This document shows, one piece after another, positions 12,969 to 13,873 of a stretch of 13,873 nt of DNA. The position numbers and the translations under genes are program-made. The notes beneath the pieces were generated by a model, which worked only from the letters and a program-made list of their open reading frames with translations, was not told where the DNA came from and did no database searches. This DNA is from Desulfovibrio sp. UBA6121 (GTDB lineage Bacteria; Desulfobacterota; Desulfovibrionia; Desulfovibrionales; Desulfovibrionaceae): contig DIVX01000157.1 in assembly GCA_002422505.1 (NCBI GenBank), forward strand, positions 6,613 to 20,485, written 5' to 3'. Positions within the stretch are counted from its first letter, which is position 1, and every line of letters begins with the position of its first letter.

Positions 12969-13873
12969 ATGTCTAATCGCGTATTCATTTTCGATACCAC
13001 CTTGCGTGACGGGGAACAGTCCCCCGGCGCCACCATGAGCCTTGAGGAAAAAGTCAGCTTGGCCCAGCAGTTGGAGACCCTTGGCGTCGATATCATCGAA
13101 GCGGGCTTTCCCGCCGCCAGCCAGGGCGACTTCGAGGCCGTGCAGGCCATTGCCGCCGCAGTGAAGGACGTGCAGGTGGCCGCCCTGTGCCGCGCCCTGG
13201 ACAAGGACATCGACCGCGGCTGGGAGGCCATCAAGAACGCCGCCCACCCGCGCATCCACACCTTCCTGGCCACCAGCGAAATCCACATGGCCCACAAGCT
13301 GCGCAAAACGCGCGAGCAGGTGCTGACCATGGCCGAGGCCGCAGTGAAGCACGCCGTTACGCTGTGCCCCAACGTGGAGTTCAGCGCGGAGGACGCCTCG
13401 CGCTCGGATTGGGAGTTCTTGGCGCAGGTGTGCGAAACCGTCATCCGCGCCGGGGCCACCACCGTCAACATCCCCGATACCGTGGGCTATGCCCAGCCCT
13501 TTGAGTTCGGCGAACTCATAAGCTACCTCTTGAAGACCGTGCCCAACGCCGGGCAGGCCGTGTTCAGCGTGCACTGCCACAACGACCTGGGTCTGGCCGT
13601 GGCCAACAGCCTCTCGGCCATTCGCGCGGGCGCGCGCCAGGCGGAGGTGACGCTTTGCGGCATTGGCGAACGCGCGGGCAACGCCTCCCTTGAAGAGCTC
13701 GTCATGGCTCTGCACACCCGCCACGAGCTGTACAAGATCGACTGCGGCGTGAAGACCCGGCAGCTCTACCCCAGCTGCCGCAGGCTCTCGCAGATCATCG
13801 GCCAGCCCATAGCGCCGTACAAGGCCATTGTGGGCCCCAACGCCTTCGCGCATGAATCGGGCATCCACCAGGA
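12969..13873 (+). CDS. leuA: 2-isopropylmalate synthase, N-terminal part (gene continues beyond window)
   Basis: LeuA condenses acetyl-CoA with 2-oxoisovalerate, the first committed step of leucine synthesis. The window holds 301 residues covering most of the HMGL-like TIM barrel: FDTTLRDGEQSPGATM (8-23, with R13 and D14), IEAGFPAAS near 43-51, NIPDTVGYA near 157-165, metal-binding VHCHNDLGLAVANS (H202, H204), GIGERAGNASLEE (231-243) and FAHESGIHQ at the right edge. The regulatory C-terminal dimer domain lies outside. FDTTLRDGEQSPG distinguishes it from citramalate synthase, homocitrate synthase and the cimA paralogue at 1342-2985. The ATG at 12969 has GAGGAGG five bases upstream. The structured 495-bp leader suggests leucine-dependent attenuation; leuC, leuD and leuB would be expected downstream but cannot be seen. 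Confidence 0.95.
   Translation, partial: MSNRVFIFDTTLRDGEQSPGATMSLEEKVSLAQQLETLGVDIIEAGFPAASQGDFEAVQAIAAAVKDVQVAALCRALDKDIDRGWEAIKNAAHPRIHTFLATSEIHMAHKLRKTREQVLTMAEAAVKHAVTLCPNVEFSAEDASRSDWEFLAQVCETVIRAGATTVNIPDTVGYAQPFEFGELISYLLKTVPNAGQAVFSVHCHNDLGLAVANSLSAIRAGARQAEVTLCGIGERAGNASLEELVMALHTRHELYKIDCGVKTRQLYPSCRRLSQIIGQPIAPYKAIVGPNAFAHESGIHQ

Noticed and set aside
12651..13868. Minus-strand ORF of 405 codons
   Set aside because: Antisense to leuA, whose catalytic motifs are all present; the translation is Gly, His and Val-rich without domain features.
1..13873. CRISPR array, insertion sequence, tRNA, rRNA or prophage signal
   Set aside because: No spaced repeat array, transposase or integrase motif, terminal inverted repeat pair or RNA gene signature was found; composition is uniform apart from the leuA leader.

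Overview
The window is GC-rich and gene-dense, and it looks like housekeeping chromosome from a delta-proteobacterial sulfate reducer of the Desulfovibrio type (Desulfobacterota). That guess rests on protein character and gene order. An ErcA-like iron alcohol dehydrogenase, a pdxJ-acpS-nnr-CBS-tsaE-lysC-cimA run, and a short archaeal-type phosphatidylserine decarboxylase paired with pssA all fit what I remember of that group, but I could not check it against a database. I see no mobile element, CRISPR array, tRNA or rRNA.

Layout. (1) 1-319, minus strand: the 5' part of an iron-containing alcohol dehydrogenase, cut by the window edge. About 210 bp of non-coding sequence lies upstream of it and holds a 25-bp inverted-repeat element. 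(2) 530-7934, minus strand: one compact eight-gene run transcribed pdxJ > acpS > nnr (epimerase/dehydratase fusion) > two-CBS-domain protein > tsaE > lysC > cimA > MBL-fold hydrolase. Gaps are 35 bp or less and three junctions overlap (7, 4 and 1 bp), so it is very probably one operon. A candidate promoter lies just upstream of pdxJ. (3) 7935-8117: divergent intergenic region. (4) 8118-12405, plus strand: UDP-glucose dehydrogenase, a NhaA Na+/H+ antiporter, and the phospholipid pair psd-pssA, closed by a strong rho-independent terminator at 12440-12473. (5) 12474-12968: about 500 bp of leader ahead of leuA. It holds two tiny coupled ORFs, several competing hairpins, a long pyrimidine tract and a consensus -35 box. 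(6) 12969 to the end, plus strand: the N-terminal 301 residues of 2-isopropylmalate synthase (leuA).

How the genes relate. The minus-strand operon joins cofactor supply and repair (PLP from PdxJ, holo-ACP from AcpS, NAD(P)HX repair from Nnr) to tRNA t6A modification (TsaE) and to the entry steps of the aspartate family (LysC) and of threonine-independent isoleucine synthesis (CimA). The plus-strand genes serve the envelope: UDP-glucuronate for polysaccharide, Na+/pH homeostasis, and phosphatidylethanolamine. CimA and LeuA are paralogous enzymes of branched-chain amino acid synthesis and stand at opposite ends of the window.

The region that most repays a second look is the leuA leader. A 29-codon ORF with a good ribosome-binding site carries four leucines within eight codons, spelled with CTT and CTA, in a genome that strongly prefers CTG/CTC. 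It runs straight into mutually exclusive stem-loops, as expected for ribosome-mediated attenuation of leucine synthesis. Everything else is ordinary core metabolism.
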